DNA of 64,000 bases from Desulfamplus sp. (lineage in GTDB: Bacteria; Desulfobacterota; Desulfobacteria; Desulfobacterales; Desulfobacteraceae). The position numbers and the translations under genes were made by a program. The notes beneath the pieces were generated by a model. The model saw only the letters and a program-made list of their open reading frames with translations, did no database searches and was not told the origin of the DNA. Position 1 is the first letter of the stretch. Every line of letters starts with the position of its first letter. This document shows positions 55,697-64,000 of the stretch, in pieces. The stretch is from assembly GCA_015232455.1 (NCBI GenBank), contig JADFZQ010000002.1:248001-312000 (forward strand), written 5' to 3'.

Positions 55697-56644
55697 TTAC
55701 TTAAGATGTTTATTTGCCTCCATATCAAACCACATGGCAAAAAGTGTAAATTGATTAGCACTCATAAAAGAGAACATAGCAGCAAGAACATTAATTGACG
55801 GAATATGCCCAGAAAAATACCAGACTACAAACACCCTCCAAAATAAAAATAGTGTAGCAACACCAAAGAAGAATCCAATTGCGTAAAAGAATACAAGTGG
55901 ATGAAAATCTCGTATAATATATTTTTCCCTCATTCTCCAGAAAAAGAGTTTTATCAAAAGCCAACCAATGGTAAAGATAACTTTTGGAATCTTAATACCT
56001 GATTTTTCACCAATATTGTAAACAGGCTCTACAGGAACATCTACAACTCTAAAATTTTCTACATTAAGCCGGACAAGAATATCGTTTGGCTGCCCATATC
56101 TTTTATACATCTTATCCCAGTCAATTGCCTCTAATGCTTTTTTATTTATTACTGTGTAGCCAGATTGTGAATCTGCTATGTGCCAATAACCTGATGCAAT
56201 TTTAGTAAGAAGGGAGAGTATGCCATTTCCGAAATATCTAATTTTTGGGATTTTTCTAAATGCTTCACCTGTAAAAAGCCTGTTTCCTTTTGAATAATCA
56301 GCAATATCTTCAGCTACTGGGTCCAAAAGTTCTGGTAGATCATCTGGGTTCATCTGACCATCACCAGCCATTACTACTGCTAAATCAAAATTATTATCTC
56401 TTGCATATTTATAACCTTGAGCAATTGCCCCTCCAACTCCTTGATTTATCAGCAATGCTATCAGTTCAACTTTTTGATTTCTTTTTTGATAATCTCTTAT
56501 GACATTGATTGTATTATCGCTACTTTTATCATCAATCACAACTATTTTATCAACATATTCAGGCATTGTTTCAATAACATTTGCTATTTGGGTCTCTTCG
56601 TTGTGACAAGGAACAACTACGCAGACACTTTTTTCTTTATACAT
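55697..56644 (-). CDS. Family 2 glycosyltransferase (dolichol-phosphate mannosyltransferase type)
   Basis: 315 residues. The GT-A fold opens VVVPCHNEETQIANVIETMP and contains VVIDDKSSDNT and the VMAGDGQMNPDDLPEL metal-binding segment (DGQMNPDD). Two C-terminal membrane helices anchor it (FFYAIGFFFGVATLFLFWRV and the next). Such enzymes transfer a sugar from a nucleotide donor to a lipid carrier. It lies 73 bases downstream of the PIN-aminotransferase gene and is the last gene of the leftward sugar operon. Confidence 0.9.
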   Translation of the reverse strand: MYKEKSVCVVVPCHNEETQIANVIETMPEYVDKIVVIDDKSSDNTINVIRDYQKRNQKVELIALLINQGVGGAIAQGYKYARDNNFDLAVVMAGDGQMNPDDLPELLDPVAEDIADYSKGNRLFTGEAFRKIPKIRYFGNGILSLLTKIASGYWHIADSQSGYTVINKKALEAIDWDKMYKRYGQPNDILVRLNVENFRVVDVPVEPVYNIGEKSGIKIPKVIFTIGWLLIKLFFWRMREKYIIRDFHPLVFFYAIGFFFGVATLFLFWRVFVVWYFSGHIPSINVLAAMFSFMSANQFTLFAMWFDMEANKHLK

Positions 56645-56717
56645 TTAATGAATCCAGTTGTTTAAATAAGGTTATTGTTTCAAAGTTCAAAACTTTACGA
56701 TATTTGAGCCATCACTT

Positions 56718-58289
56718 TTATAATTTTTCGCGAATCGTTTTTGCAATTTTTTGCTGCTCTTTTTCTATAAGATAAGGCGACATTGGCAGACTCAAACATT
56801 GAGCTGATATCTTCTCAGCAATAGGAAAATCGCCCTTTTTATAACCAAGATAAGCAAATGCCCCCTGAAGATGCAAAGGAACAGTGTAATAAGCCACAGA
56901 AGGGATTTTATATTTTGAAAGAGATTGCGAAAGCCTGTCTCTATTTGAAGATAAAATTGTATATTGGGCATAAACCGAACTATTGCCGCTTGATATAGTT
57001 GGTGTTTGAATATCTGAAATAGCTGACAAAAGCAAATTATAGCGTTCTGCAACTTTAGCTCTAAGCTCACACTCTTGGGGAAATATAGCAAACTTTTCCA
57101 AAAGAATAGATGCCTGTAAAGTGTCCAAACGTCCGTTAATTCCAACTATAGGATGCTGATGCTTGACTTTTTGACCGTGAATCCTAATTTGACACATCTT
57201 ATCTGCTAACTCATCATTATTGGTAAATATAGCACCCCCATCTCCATAACAACCAAGTGGTTTAGTAGGAAAAAATGACGTGCAGCCAATAACTGATAAA
57301 TTACAGGATTTTTTACCGTTGTGTGTGGATCCAAAACATTGTGCCGCATCTTCTATTACAGGAATGCCATATTTTTCAGCAATGGAATTTATTCGTGTCA
57401 TGTCAGCACACTGTCCATAAATTCCAACTGGAATTATAGCCCGTGTGCGAGAATTTATGGCAGACTCTAATTTTTCTGGGTTCATGTTAAAGGTATCTAA
57501 AAGAATATCGACAAATACAGGTTTAGCACGTAACAAGGAAATCACCTCTGCTGTTGAAATCCATGTATATGGAACGGTTATAACTTCATCGTCAGGTGCA
57601 ATATCAAGTGCCATCAGAGCCATGAGCAGAGCATCAGTTCCGCTTGCACATGTGATGCAGTGTTTAGCCCCCACATAGACTTCAAGTTTCTCCTCAAGTT
57701 CAGCTACTTCTGGACCCATGATGTATTGTCCATGACGCATTATCTTAGAAATGCTTTTTTCAATCTGTGGAAGAATTGTATGCTGCTGTGTTGCTAAGTC
57801 GATAAAAGATATTTTCGTGGAATTTCTATCGCAGTTGTTATCCCTTATCCATAATAGAGCTTCGGCAGGTGTAAGTGCTGACACTTCTTTAATGGTATCG
57901 AACTCTACATCTTCAGTAACAATACAAACCTCAGAGCCAAAGAGACTTCGAGCAGTTGCAGCAATTTGTGCATCTTCAAAATCATGGGCAGACTCATAAA
58001 TATCTTTCTGCTCAAAACCATAATTAGTAAGAACAGAGGCGAAACTAAAAAGGTTATTCATCAACATGGCAACGAGAGATTTGACCTTATTGGAAGGAAC
58101 ACCTCTTTGTTTTAGTAGTTTTTTTGCTACATAATCCAGAGTAGGAAGCATAGAAGCAGCAACCCAGATTTTAACACCTGTTGCAACAGATTCATCTATA
58201 AGGGCTTCTGTAATTTCAGCAGAATTATCACGAATCCAGAGATCAACAATAACATTCACATCAAGGATAATATTTTTATCTGCATTCAA
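56718..58289 (-). CDS. PIN-domain (VapC-type) toxin fused to a WbpE-like sugar aminotransferase
   Basis: About 523 residues from a TTG at 58289, chosen because GAGGAG lies seven bases upstream; the frame is open from a TTG at 58304. Numbering here is from 58304. Residues 1-155 are a PIN nuclease: acidic residues Asp15 and Asp21 (LDVNVIVD), Asp108 and Asp111 (HDFEDAQIAATA) and Asp132 (VTEDVEFD), ending TPAEALLWI. From about 164 a complete DegT/DnrJ/EryC1/StrS aminotransferase follows (ISFIDLATQQ, ASGTDALLMAL, EDAAQ, and PLP Lys348 in FFPTKPLGCYGDGG). No stop or usable internal start separates them. The aminotransferase would act in UDP-diacetamido-uronate synthesis; the PIN domain is an RNase. 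Its antitoxin gene is directly upstream. Confidence 0.88.
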   Translation of the reverse strand: MNADKNIILDVNVIVDLWIRDNSAEITEALIDESVATGVKIWVAASMLPTLDYVAKKLLKQRGVPSNKVKSLVAMLMNNLFSFASVLTNYGFEQKDIYESAHDFEDAQIAATARSLFGSEVCIVTEDVEFDTIKEVSALTPAEALLWIRDNNCDRNSTKISFIDLATQQHTILPQIEKSISKIMRHGQYIMGPEVAELEEKLEVYVGAKHCITCASGTDALLMALMALDIAPDDEVITVPYTWISTAEVISLLRAKPVFVDILLDTFNMNPEKLESAINSRTRAIIPVGIYGQCADMTRINSIAEKYGIPVIEDAAQCFGSTHNGKKSCNLSVIGCTSFFPTKPLGCYGDGGAIFTNNDELADKMCQIRIHGQKVKHQHPIVGINGRLDTLQASILLEKFAIFPQECELRAKVAERYNLLLSAISDIQTPTISSGNSSVYAQYTILSSNRDRLSQSLSKYKIPSVAYYTVPLHLQGAFAYLGYKKGDFPIAEKISAQCLSLPMSPYLIEKEQQKIAKTIREKL

Positions 58290-58566
58290 GATGTTTCTCC
58301 TCAAGATGGTTATGCCACATATTTTTATAATCTTGGGCTGTAAGAGATTCAGTTATGTTTCCATCTCTTTTGCAACCCAAAATTTCATCAAGCTGCTTGC
58401 GGATACTAAATTTGCTGGAAATTGGATCAAGTACTTTATGATCTGTTTTTTGATTGATTACCAGCTCATCTTGAATTTCTACACTAACTCTAAATACTTC
58501 TCTACATAGAGATAAATTTTTGGGTAACACAAGTTGTCCGTTATTATAAACCGCCTCTATTTGCAT
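58276..58566 (-). CDS. Antitoxin of a VapBC-type pair (AF2212/DUF104-like)
   Basis: 96 residues with AGAGGTGG before the ATG. The N-terminal MQIEAVYNNGQLVLPKNLSL, followed within a few residues by VSVEIQDE, fits the AF2212-like (DUF104) beta-barrel DNA-binding antitoxin fold. The C-terminal tail (SIRKQLDEILGC and beyond) is the likely toxin-binding part. It overlaps the PIN-aminotransferase start by 14 bases, as normal vapB/vapC pairs do. It is placed only 11 bases downstream of the acetyltransferase gene within the sugar operon, so it would be transcribed with the sugar genes. Confidence 0.8.
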   Translation of the reverse strand: MQIEAVYNNGQLVLPKNLSLCREVFRVSVEIQDELVINQKTDHKVLDPISSKFSIRKQLDEILGCKRDGNITESLTAQDYKNMWHNHLEEKHLECR

Positions 58567-58577
58567 AATTCCACCTC

Positions 58578-59159
58578 TTACCTAATATATATTTTGCAGA
58601 TATTATTTTCTAATTGATATTGTTCTCCTGTATGCGGACATATTGCAACGCCATCTCCCTCAATTGGTAAATCAAGACGCTCTCCAAATTTGCTCATCCA
58701 CCCGATCTGTTTAGCTGGAACTCCTACCATAAGAGCAAAATCAGGAACATCACGGTTTATCACAGCACCAGCACCTATAAACGCATATTGCCCTATAGTA
58801 ACTCCACATACAATAGTAGAGTTAGCTCCTAATGTTGCTCCCTGTTTAACTACAGTATTTCTATATTCATCTTTTCGGGAGATAGCAGAACGTGGATTAT
58901 ACACATTGGTAAAAACCATACTGGGTCCACAAAATACATCATCTTCAAGAGTTACGTTGTCATATATAGAAACATTATTCTGAATCTTGACATTATTCCC
59001 AATAACAACTTTATTCCCGACAAACACATTTTGACCCAAAGAACAATTCTGACCAATAGAAGCACCTGAAGAGATATGTACCCAGTGCCATATACGGCAG
59101 CCTTCTCCAATGTTGGCACCAGAATCAACTATAGCAGTATGATGAATCTGATAATTCAT
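58578..59159 (-). CDS. Sugar N-acetyltransferase, WbpD-like (left-handed beta-helix)
   Basis: 193 residues of hexapeptide repeats ([42 protein letters not shown]) ending with [19 protein letters not shown], the pattern of WbpD/WlbB. It would acetylate the 3-amino group of UDP-2-acetamido-3-amino-2,3-dideoxyglucuronate using acetyl-CoA. A cysteine-containing tail ([14 protein letters not shown]) follows the helix. Neighbours are the WbpB-like oxidoreductase upstream and the WbpE-like aminotransferase downstream. Confidence 0.9.
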   Translation of the reverse strand: MNYQIHHTAIVDSGANIGEGCRIWHWVHISSGASIGQNCSLGQNVFVGNKVVIGNNVKIQNNVSIYDNVTLEDDVFCGPSMVFTNVYNPRSAISRKDEYRNTVVKQGATLGANSTIVCGVTIGQYAFIGAGAVINRDVPDFALMVGVPAKQIGWMSKFGERLDLPIEGDGVAICPHTGEQYQLENNICKIYIR

Positions 59160-59206
59160 AAATTACCTCAAACGCTTTATCGTTTTAGCGGTCAGGAGGA
59201 TTAACT

Positions 59207-60259
59207 TTAATACTCTAAAGGCAGAGATACGGTTTTGCCGTCTCGTGCAGATAGATATGCCGCAATAAGAACCTCTAAACTTTTTAATCCCTCTCTTCCG
59301 TCTGTTTCAGGTTCAGCTTCACCGCGAAGTACATCAATCACATTTTTATAATAAAGCGGGTGTCCAAAACCATAAACAGATGTTGTCTGATAATTTGCAT
59401 CTTTAACTTGCGAATCATAATCTTTCTTGTCCTGAAAATCCCAAGTTTGAATATCATTTACAGCTACCCCGCCCACTCTTACAGTTCCTTTTTCTCCCAA
59501 AATTGTTATCGAACCTTCGTAGTTTTTAGGATATGCCATCATTGTTACAGCCATTGAGCCTAAAGCCCCATTTCTCCAGCGGACATTTAAGACACCTGTA
59601 TCTTCAACTTCAATATCTCTTGCAAGTGTTGCTGTCATGGCTTGCACATCAGAAATCGGTCCTATCAGCCACTCTAATAGATCAACATAGTGAGAAGATT
59701 GATTCATCAAAGCACCTCCATCAAGTTCCCATGTTCCACGCCATGCAGCTTGATCATAATATGATTGAGGGCGGGTCCAAAAGACATTTATATGAACCAT
59801 ATATATGCGACCGAATCTTTTTTCTGTTATAGCACGTTTAAGTAGTTGTAATGTGGCATTGCGTCTGTTCTGTTTAATTACAAACAGACGAACTTTAGCC
59901 TCATCACATGCTCTGACCATATCCATTCCATCTCTCCAACGGGTTGCCATTGGCTTTTCTGTCATAACATGCTTACCTGCTTTTGCTGCTGCAATAGTCT
60001 GCGATGGATGCATACCGCTGGGTGTACAAAGGATAACCAAATCTGCATCAGAATTAGCTAATAGATCGGTATAATTGTTAAAAGCAGGAATTTTATATTT
60101 TGCTTCAATATTTGCAAGAGTGAGCCTGTCTGACTCACAAACTGCAACAAGTTCAATATTATCAGCATGTTTTTCAATTGACTCAAAATGATTTTTTGAA
60201 ATACGCCCGCAGCCTATTAAAGCAGCTTTTATCTTTCTATCTACTATTTTTCCGAACAT
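59207..60259 (-). CDS. Gfo/Idh/MocA oxidoreductase, WbpB-like
   Basis: 350 residues. The NAD fold (ALIGCGRISKNHFESI) and the catalytic EKPMA motif (HVMTEKPMATRW) are clear, as is the C-terminal Gfo/Idh domain (RGTWELDGGALMNQSSHYVD). WbpB/WlbA oxidises UDP-N-acetylglucosaminuronate at C3 before amination by WbpE. The three enzymes encoded here give the core of UDP-2,3-diacetamido-2,3-dideoxyuronate synthesis. A UDP-GlcNAc dehydrogenase (WbpA) and epimerase (WbpI) are not in the window. Confidence 0.9.
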   Translation of the reverse strand: MFGKIVDRKIKAALIGCGRISKNHFESIEKHADNIELVAVCESDRLTLANIEAKYKIPAFNNYTDLLANSDADLVILCTPSGMHPSQTIAAAKAGKHVMTEKPMATRWRDGMDMVRACDEAKVRLFVIKQNRRNATLQLLKRAITEKRFGRIYMVHINVFWTRPQSYYDQAAWRGTWELDGGALMNQSSHYVDLLEWLIGPISDVQAMTATLARDIEVEDTGVLNVRWRNGALGSMAVTMMAYPKNYEGSITILGEKGTVRVGGVAVNDIQTWDFQDKKDYDSQVKDANYQTTSVYGFGHPLYYKNVIDVLRGEAEPETDGREGLKSLEVLIAAYLSARDGKTVSLPLEY

Positions 60260-60450
60260 ATTTTGTCCTTTATTTTAATCATATAGTTTTTTAAATATAA
60301 AGTTTTTCTTTTTTATAGAGAAGGGCGTCTTTAAATTCATATTGCCTTTGTTTCTTTTCTTTTATATCATAAAGTTTATTTGACAACAAATAAACAAGAT
60401 AAACTTTTTATTCCTATTTGATAATGTTAAATTTATTAGAGTGATTATTT

Positions 60451-61611
60451 ATGAATATATTAATTGTTACAACAAGTTATCCTCGTAATAGTAATGATAT
60501 GAGTGGTATTTTTATTAAACGACTTGCAGTTGCCATGAAACAATCATGTGAAAAAATCACTGTAATAGCTCCAGGATATGCAAATGTAGAAAAAAAACAA
60601 TATGATATTGATAATGGTATTAATGTTATAAGATTTCCTTATGCTCCTAAACCTTTAATGCAAATAGCATACGGTACTGGAGGAATTCCCGAAAATCTAA
60701 AATCTAATCCATATCTTTATGCTCTTGTCCCTTTTTTTCTTATATCTCTTATTTTTCATATAATTAAGTTTTCTAAATATTGCGATGTTATACATGCAAA
60801 CTGGCTATTTACTGGCTTATGTGCATTACCAGCAGCGAAAATAAGAAAAAAGCCTTTAATTATAACTTTAAGAGGAAGCGACTTTAAGAAAAAAGAGTCA
60901 AAACTGTTTATTTTCTTATCCAAATTTGTAGATACCATTACAACAGTTAATGAGCAATGGGCTACGGATTTAACAAAAAAGTTGCACTGCAAAGTTTTCT
61001 ACACACCAAATGGGGTTGCAATTCCTGAACAACAAAAAGATGATTCAATAATAGATTTTGATTCTAAAACTGTAAAAGTTCTTTATGTAGGCACGCTCTC
61101 TTTTACAAAAGGTTCTGATATTCTCGCAAAGGTTATAGCAATAGCTCATAAAATACCTGAAATAAAATTTATTGTTGCTGGACCAGGCACCCCTGAAAAA
61201 TTTGGTTTAGATGTATTACCTAATGTAATTTTAGAGGGTTTTGTACCTCCTGAACAGGTATTTAAACTTTATGAATCAACAGACATATTTATACTTCTAA
61301 GCAGGCACGAAGGCAGACCCAATACACTTTTAGAAGCTATGGCATCAGGACTGCCCTGCATCGCAACAAAATTGCCGGGTGTATGTGAAGTTATTAACAA
61401 AGAGTGCGGTATTATTGTTGATATTGACAACCCACTGCAAATGGTGGAGGCTATATCTGAACTTGCAAAAAATCCTGAAAAGCGTAAACAGATGGGAATA
61501 AATGCAAAAAAACGCATTAAAGAACTATCTCTTGATTGGAATAGCAGTGCATCTAATTATCTTAAAATCTTTCAGGAGGCTATCTGTGTGCGGAATAGCG
61601 GGCATAGTTGA
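60451..61611 (+). CDS. Family 4 glycosyltransferase
   Basis: 386 residues. The N-terminal domain opens NILIVTTSYPRNSNDMSGIF; the C-terminal nucleotide-sugar domain has VLYVGTLSFTKGSDIL and the GT4 donor motif RHEGRPNTLLEAMASGLPCI. It adds a sugar to a growing glycan, presumably an O-antigen or capsule unit. The last 26 bases overlap the asparagine synthetase gene. It diverges from the WbpB-like gene across a 191-base promoter region. No family-specific sugar can be named. Confidence 0.9.
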   Translation: MNILIVTTSYPRNSNDMSGIFIKRLAVAMKQSCEKITVIAPGYANVEKKQYDIDNGINVIRFPYAPKPLMQIAYGTGGIPENLKSNPYLYALVPFFLISLIFHIIKFSKYCDVIHANWLFTGLCALPAAKIRKKPLIITLRGSDFKKKESKLFIFLSKFVDTITTVNEQWATDLTKKLHCKVFYTPNGVAIPEQQKDDSIIDFDSKTVKVLYVGTLSFTKGSDILAKVIAIAHKIPEIKFIVAGPGTPEKFGLDVLPNVILEGFVPPEQVFKLYESTDIFILLSRHEGRPNTLLEAMASGLPCIATKLPGVCEVINKECGIIVDIDNPLQMVEAISELAKNPEKRKQMGINAKKRIKELSLDWNSSASNYLKIFQEAICVRNSGHS

Positions 61612-63424
61612 TTTACAACAAAAGCTAAATATCTCTGTAATCAATAAAGCATCTTGCATGATGAGACATAGAGGTCCTGACGCTGAAGGTCTGTTTTGTG
61701 AAGATGGAGTTGCTCTATTGCATCGCAGGCTCTCAATTATAGATATTGCAACTGGCTCTCAGCCCATGTTTAATGAAGATAAAACTCTTGTGATTATCTT
61801 TAATGGAGAGATATATAATTTTATATCATTAAGATCGCAGTTAATAATGCTTGGTCATGTTTTCTCTACTCAATCTGATACTGAAACTATTTTACATGCT
61901 TACGAAGAGTGGGGGACAGATTGTCTCAACAAGCTTCATGGCATGTTTGCATTTGCTATTTACAACAAACTTAATAAATCTCTCTTTTTAGCCAGAGATA
62001 GATGTGGTGAAAAGCCAATATATTATTATCATAATAGCGGAAAATTCATTTTTGCTTCTGAAATCAAAATATTATTGACCATATTAGAAAGAACTCCCTC
62101 TCCTGACCCAAAAGCTATCTATTCATATTTAATGCTTGGTTACATTCCAACTCCATACTCATATTTTAACGAAATAAAAAAACTTCCACCAGGTTCTTCT
62201 CTTATTTTACAAAACGACAAAATAAAATTACTACCCTATTATAAAAAAAATCATAAAAACCAAGCTACTTTAGATAAAATAAAATCTGAAGATGATTTAT
62301 GCGATGAACTTGACACCCTATTATCTAATTCAGTAAAAAAAATGCTTATATCAGATGTTCCGCTTGGTGCTTTTTTGTCTGGCGGTGTTGATTCAAGTTT
62401 AATTGTTGCTTTGATGGCTAAGCTTGGACATCGACCATCTACATTTTCTATCTCTTTTAATAAAGGCTCTTATGATGAATCTATATTTGCAAAAAAAGTT
62501 GCCCAAATAATTGGAACAGACCATACAGAATACAAGGTTAAATTAGGGAGTTTAGATGAACTTTTTTATATTATAGAGAGTTTTGGAGAGCCATTTGCAG
62601 ATTCATCAAGTATTCCATTATATTACTTAAGCAAAGAGACTAAAAAACAAGTAACTGTAGCCCTCTCTGGAGATGGGAGTGACGAACTGTTTGGAGGATA
62701 TCGAAGATATATAGCTCAATATTTAAAAGGCTACTATTTAAAGCTGCCAAATTTTATTCGTAAACGACTAATTTTAGGGCTTCTTTCTACTTTACCAGAT
62801 AAAGATGTTTACTATGCAGATAGTGCTATAAAAGCCATTAGAATATTTGCAGAACGTGCGGAATCTTCTGAAATAACTTCTGGTTTAATGATAAATTCTA
62901 TCTTTCCAAATGATGAAATATCGGCTCTTTTTCCAGACTTACCAGATGGTAGAGAGCTTATCGACAATATTATCAAAACAGACTATTCGACAAATAGTGT
63001 TGAATCGCTTATTGATGCAGATTTCAACCTCTATCTACCTGACGATATTCTTGTAAAGGTGGATAGAATGAGTATGAGAAACTCATTGGAGGTAAGGGCA
63101 CCATTTCTTGATCCTGCTATTTTAGAGTTTGCTAATAAAATTCCAGTCTCCATGAAAATCAAAGGATTGACTCAGAAGTATATATTAAAAAAAGTTGCTT
63201 TAAGGTATTTACCACCTGAAATTGTTTTCAGAAAAAAACATGGTTTTATGGTTCCAATGACAAGCTGGTTTAAAGAGATGGGTAAATTAAATATAAAAAA
63301 ATCTATTACGCCTTATGCAAACTCAAAAAAGGTAGATGAGCTTCTAAATGCTCATTTTGATAGAAAAATTGATTGCTCTCATAAAATTTTTGCACTTATG
63401 GTATTAGGGCGATATTTGTTTTAA
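61586..63424 (+). CDS. asnB: Asparagine synthetase (glutamine-hydrolysing), AsnB-type
   Basis: 612 residues from a GTG at 61586, chosen because AGGAGG lies six bases upstream and because the next codon is the Cys of CGIAGIVDLQ, the N-terminal nucleophile of the glutaminase domain. An upstream ATG at 61502 would bury this Cys. The synthetase domain has SGGVDSSLI (ATP pyrophosphatase loop) and ALSGDGSDELFGGYRRY. AsnB homologues in polysaccharide clusters often amidate sugar carboxyl groups; uronate amidation here is an inference from the diacetamido-uronate genes nearby. Confidence 0.93.
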   Translation: MCGIAGIVDLQQKLNISVINKASCMMRHRGPDAEGLFCEDGVALLHRRLSIIDIATGSQPMFNEDKTLVIIFNGEIYNFISLRSQLIMLGHVFSTQSDTETILHAYEEWGTDCLNKLHGMFAFAIYNKLNKSLFLARDRCGEKPIYYYHNSGKFIFASEIKILLTILERTPSPDPKAIYSYLMLGYIPTPYSYFNEIKKLPPGSSLILQNDKIKLLPYYKKNHKNQATLDKIKSEDDLCDELDTLLSNSVKKMLISDVPLGAFLSGGVDSSLIVALMAKLGHRPSTFSISFNKGSYDESIFAKKVAQIIGTDHTEYKVKLGSLDELFYIIESFGEPFADSSSIPLYYLSKETKKQVTVALSGDGSDELFGGYRRYIAQYLKGYYLKLPNFIRKRLILGLLSTLPDKDVYYADSAIKAIRIFAERAESSEITSGLMINSIFPNDEISALFPDLPDGRELIDNIIKTDYSTNSVESLIDADFNLYLPDDILVKVDRMSMRNSLEVRAPFLDPAILEFANKIPVSMKIKGLTQKYILKKVALRYLPPEIVFRKKHGFMVPMTSWFKEMGKLNIKKSITPYANSKKVDELLNAHFDRKIDCSHKIFALMVLGRYLF

Positions 63425-63450
63425 TTTTAACTTTTAAATTGAGAGACATT

Positions 63451-64000
63451 ATGTACGATTACAATAATTTACATAAACTTTGGCAGCAGGCTCACTCTGC
63501 TGGTTCACCTACAAAATTTGTCCGAAACCAAGTAGTATTTAAAGAGCTTATGGAATTATCACCGGGAAAAACTTTAGATATAGGATGTGGAACTGGAGAA
63601 TATTCTATATTTCTTGCTCAATCTGGACATGATGTTACAGCGTTTGATCCCTCTTTATTTGCAATAGAAAAACTAAATGCAATAAAAAATCAGCTTCCAA
63701 TTCAAAGCCAAGTGAACACGGTAGAAAACTTCAGCTCTTCTGAATTATTCAATAATATTATTGCTATAGAGGTAATAGAACATATTGAATCAGATAGGGA
63801 CTTTCTTAAAAAAATCTATTCTCTTTTGAAAAAAGATGGCTCTTTAATGATAAGTGCTCCTGCAACACCTTTTCTATTCTCTGAAGCTGATAGAGTTTCA
63901 GGGCATTATCGCAGATATTCATACAATAACTTTCTAAACATATTAAAAGATAGTGGTTTCATTAATATCAAAATCACAAGTTATGGTTTCCCAATTTTAT
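63451..64000 (+). CDS. SAM-dependent methyltransferase, class I (3' end outside window)
   Basis: The reading frame starts at ATG 63451 and is open to the window edge (about 183 codons). Motif I is TLDIGCGTGEYSIFLAQSGH, the acidic loop FDPS follows, and IIAIEVIEHIESDRDFL resembles UbiG/Coq3-type or glycan methyltransferases. Its place after the glycosyltransferase and asparagine synthetase genes suggests a methylation of a surface sugar. No ribosome site of note is visible apart from GAGAGAC just upstream. Confidence 0.85.
   Translation, partial: MYDYNNLHKLWQQAHSAGSPTKFVRNQVVFKELMELSPGKTLDIGCGTGEYSIFLAQSGHDVTAFDPSLFAIEKLNAIKNQLPIQSQVNTVENFSSSELFNNIIAIEVIEHIESDRDFLKKIYSLLKKDGSLMISAPATPFLFSEADRVSGHYRRYSYNNFLNILKDSGFINIKITSYGFPIL

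Noticed and set aside
60371..60410. TTGACA at 60380 as a sigma70 promoter for the GT4 gene
   Set aside because: No good -10 hexamer lies at 16-18 bases; the match may be chance.

Overview
The window is AT-rich chromosomal DNA that looks like a Desulfobacterota (order Desulfobacterales) sulfate reducer or close relative. The evidence is a complete Rnf operon led by a tetraheme cytochrome c, several GltD-like flavin/iron-sulfur enzymes, a TauE/SafE-type exporter, a molybdopterin oxidoreductase, a DUF362 ferredoxin and many large hybrid histidine kinases. The lineage is inferred from gene content; no rRNA gene is present to prove it. I saw no tRNA, rRNA, CRISPR array, prophage or intact insertion sequence.

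Layout. 1-4941: two tandem leftward paralogous secreted proteins, one cut by the window edge; the complete one carries a LamG-like domain and an HELFH metallopeptidase motif. 5115-16368: a redox and signalling cluster (four-cluster ferredoxin, GltD-like flavoprotein, small protein, TauE/SafE transporter split into two half-genes, membrane protein, histidine kinase, sigma54 activator, cytoplasmic molybdopterin oxidoreductase). Its first gene has a sigma54 promoter-like site with an enhancer-like dyad upstream. 16548-31234: metabolism and maintenance genes (methionine gamma-lyase-like PLP enzyme, ammonium transporter, HtpG, RimO, polyprenyl synthase, DUF362 protein, chorismate mutase-prephenate dehydrogenase, and a fused endonuclease Q-like/UvrD helicase). 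31517-32399: two small low-complexity proteins, the first Gln-rich. 32465-40037: rseC, cytochrome c3-like protein and rnfCDGEA, ending in an RnfB fused to a GltD-like NAD(P)H oxidoreductase and followed by a strong terminator.

40210-55675: hybrid kinase, GntR regulator with hydroxyproline/proline epimerase, a compact three-gene module of unknown function, FmdB, citrate synthase, a sensory module (substrate-binding lipoprotein, hybrid kinase, diguanylate cyclase), then pilC and a PilS-like kinase. 55697-64000: surface polysaccharide genes. The leftward operon encodes WbpB-, WbpD- and WbpE-like enzymes for a 2,3-diacetamido uronic acid sugar and a family 2 glycosyltransferase; the rightward one encodes a GT4 glycosyltransferase, an asparagine synthetase and a methyltransferase cut by the window edge.

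The most unusual item is in the sugar operon. A VapB-type antitoxin gene sits between the acetyltransferase and the aminotransferase, and the aminotransferase carries a complete PIN (VapC-type) nuclease domain fused in frame to its N-terminus. Other points of interest are the endonuclease Q-helicase fusion, the RnfB-oxidoreductase fusion with a matching RnfD that seems to lack the usual flavin-bearing threonine, the sigma54-linked redox cluster, a C10 tract inside a hybrid kinase, and several families of palindromic repeats between genes. Many conserved proteins here also carry Asn/Gln/Ser-rich insertions.
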